From: Micrococcales bacterium
GTDB lineage: Bacteria > Actinomycetota > Actinomycetes > Actinomycetales > Dermatophilaceae
Assembly (NCBI GenBank): GCA_003132125.1
Contig: PKWT01000209.1
Coordinates: 1-6,526, forward strand
Reading direction: 5' to 3'
DNA: 6,526 nt
A program made the translations under genes and the position numbers. The notes beneath the pieces are model-generated. The model was given only the letters and a program-made list of their open reading frames with translations. It ran no database searches and was not told the origin of the DNA. Each line of letters opens with the position of its first letter. Positions within the stretch are counted from its first letter, which is position 1. This document shows positions 5,541 to 6,526 of the stretch, piece by piece.

Positions 5541-5548
5541 AGCCGACC

Positions 5549-6526
5549 TCAGGCGTGGGATGAGTCTTCATCCTCGCGACGCATGGCCGGCATCGCGATG
5601 GTCGCCAGCAGCCCGAGAAGGATGACAGCGGCTGCGCTGAGCGTCGTGATCCGCGCGGCAGTCACCATGGCCGACTCAGCCGCCGCCTGGACCGCCTGGC
5701 CCCCTGGCATCGATCCGAGCTCGGGAATCGCGGCACCCGCGGATCCCCTGACGATTGCCACGATCTGCTGCTGGGACGCGTCATCGAGCCCGGGCACCGC
5801 GGCGAGATTGTCGGCGGTCGCGACACCCAGGGTCACGATGAGAAGCGTGCCGAGCAGGGCGATGCCGAGAGCGGATCCCAGTTGGCGGACGGTGCTCTGC
5901 AGACCGGAGGCCTGCCCGCTCTGGTGAACCGGGACGTCGAAGAGAATCACGCTGGTCAGCTGCGCGGTGGCCATGCCCACGCCGGCCCCGTACAGGAACA
6001 ACCAGGCGGCCAGAGCTCCCCCGTTGGCGGTGAGGCTGATGCTCAGGCCGAGCCCGGTGATGGCGACAGCCTCGAGGAACAGCCCGATGCGGACCACGGT
6101 GCGACCGCCAAAGCGTCGGGTGAGCTGGGGTGTCCCGCCGGAGATCAGGAAGGTTCCGATCGCGAGGGCGAGAATGAGCAGACCGGTGTCCAGGGCCGAG
6201 TAACCGAGAGCGCCCTGGAGGAACAGTGGCAGCGAGAAGAGCATCCCGAACTCGCCCAGTGCCACGATGAGCGCTGCGATGGCTCCGTACCTGAAACTTC
6301 CGATACGCAGGAGTGAAAGGTCGAGCAGGGCAGGTTTGTGTGCGCGTGCGCGTGCCCGTTGGACCAGCACGAACGCGGTCAGTGTCAGCGCTCCGAGAAC
6401 GAGGGCGAGCGGCGCCGGCGAGATCGACCACGTCCAGCTGAAGCCGCCGATCGTGAGCGGTGCGATGGAGGTCCCCCAGCCGTATCGCTGCCCCTCGATC
6501 AGGCCGAACACGATGCCGCCCAGCCC
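5549..6526 (-). CDS. MFS transporter, DHA2 (14-TM drug:H+ antiporter) family, C-terminal 325 residues; start beyond right edge
   Basis: This is an integral membrane proton-driven exporter of the EmrB/QacA type. The reading frame is open to the window edge (it begins GLGGIVFGLIEGQRYGW), which places the edge in the middle of the protein before the second half; a GTG at 6511 is internal, not a start. Visible family signatures are the ALLDLSLLRIGSFRYG loop, GYSALDTGLLILALAIGT, TRRFGGRTVV and SGQASGLQSTVRQLGSALGI, all characteristic of the second half of DHA2 proteins. About eight hydrophobic segments remain, followed by a charged tail RREDEDSSHA. The first-half proton-relay and antiporter motifs lie outside the window. 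It is co-oriented with the ECF operon, but a promoter directly after its stop suggests separate control, although no terminator intervenes and read-through is possible. The substrate cannot be told. Confidence 0.9.
   Translation of the reverse strand, partial: GLGGIVFGLIEGQRYGWGTSIAPLTIGGFSWTWSISPAPLALVLGALTLTAFVLVQRARARAHKPALLDLSLLRIGSFRYGAIAALIVALGEFGMLFSLPLFLQGALGYSALDTGLLILALAIGTFLISGGTPQLTRRFGGRTVVRIGLFLEAVAITGLGLSISLTANGGALAAWLFLYGAGVGMATAQLTSVILFDVPVHQSGQASGLQSTVRQLGSALGIALLGTLLIVTLGVATADNLAAVPGLDDASQQQIVAIVRGSAGAAIPELGSMPGGQAVQAAAESAMVTAARITTLSAAAVILLGLLATIAMPAMRREDEDSSHA

Noticed and set aside
1..6526. CRISPR arrays, tRNA or rRNA genes, insertion sequences, phage attachment sites
   Set aside because: No regularly repeated 20-40 bp units with spacers, no cloverleaf or rRNA-like segments, no transposase or terminal inverted repeats were found by eye.

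Overview
The window is GC-rich, roughly two-thirds G+C, with GTG starts and tightly coupled genes. It carries a bldC homologue next to a valine/leucine-type dehydrogenase gene. This points to an actinobacterium; the BldC protein and its neighbourhood resemble Streptomyces and relatives, but the genus cannot be fixed from the sequence alone.

Layout. Positions 1-420 (minus) hold the N-terminal 140 codons of an NAD-dependent branched-chain amino acid dehydrogenase (vdh type). A 215-bp divergent intergenic region with spaced GGAC repeats separates it from bldC (636-833, plus), a 65-aa MerR-like developmental regulator. A perfect 8-bp hairpin (845-866) closes the convergent junction between bldC and a four-gene minus-strand operon. 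In transcription order (right to left) the operon is: a secreted, membrane-anchored small protein (5268-4525); an EcfT-type transmembrane protein (4506-3358); a double-ATPase EcfA fusion (3361-1730); and a membrane substrate-binding S component (1730-879). The last three are coupled by a 4-nt and a 1-nt overlap. Upstream and co-oriented is the C-terminal part of a 14-TM DHA2-family MFS transporter (5549 to the right edge).

Central observation. The 280-bp leader between the MFS gene and the operon contains a recognisable cobalamin (B12) riboswitch core on the minus strand (about 5507-5376). A good sigma70-type promoter (TTGACA, 17-18 bp spacer) precedes it, placing the predicted transcript start at the aptamer edge. 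A hairpin covering the Shine-Dalgarno sequence of the first gene follows. This suggests that the ECF transporter imports cobalamin or a corrinoid and is shut down when B12 is plentiful. The first gene encodes a secreted protein with a tail anchor and a YxYWxY...W...DGxxxxWRF pattern, reminiscent of DUF4430 and the C-terminal beta domain of mammalian transcobalamin/intrinsic factor. The working model is a surface corrinoid-binding protein feeding a dedicated group I ECF transporter, all under one B12 riboswitch. The riboswitch and transporter family calls rest on the sequence; the binding role of the secreted protein is inference.
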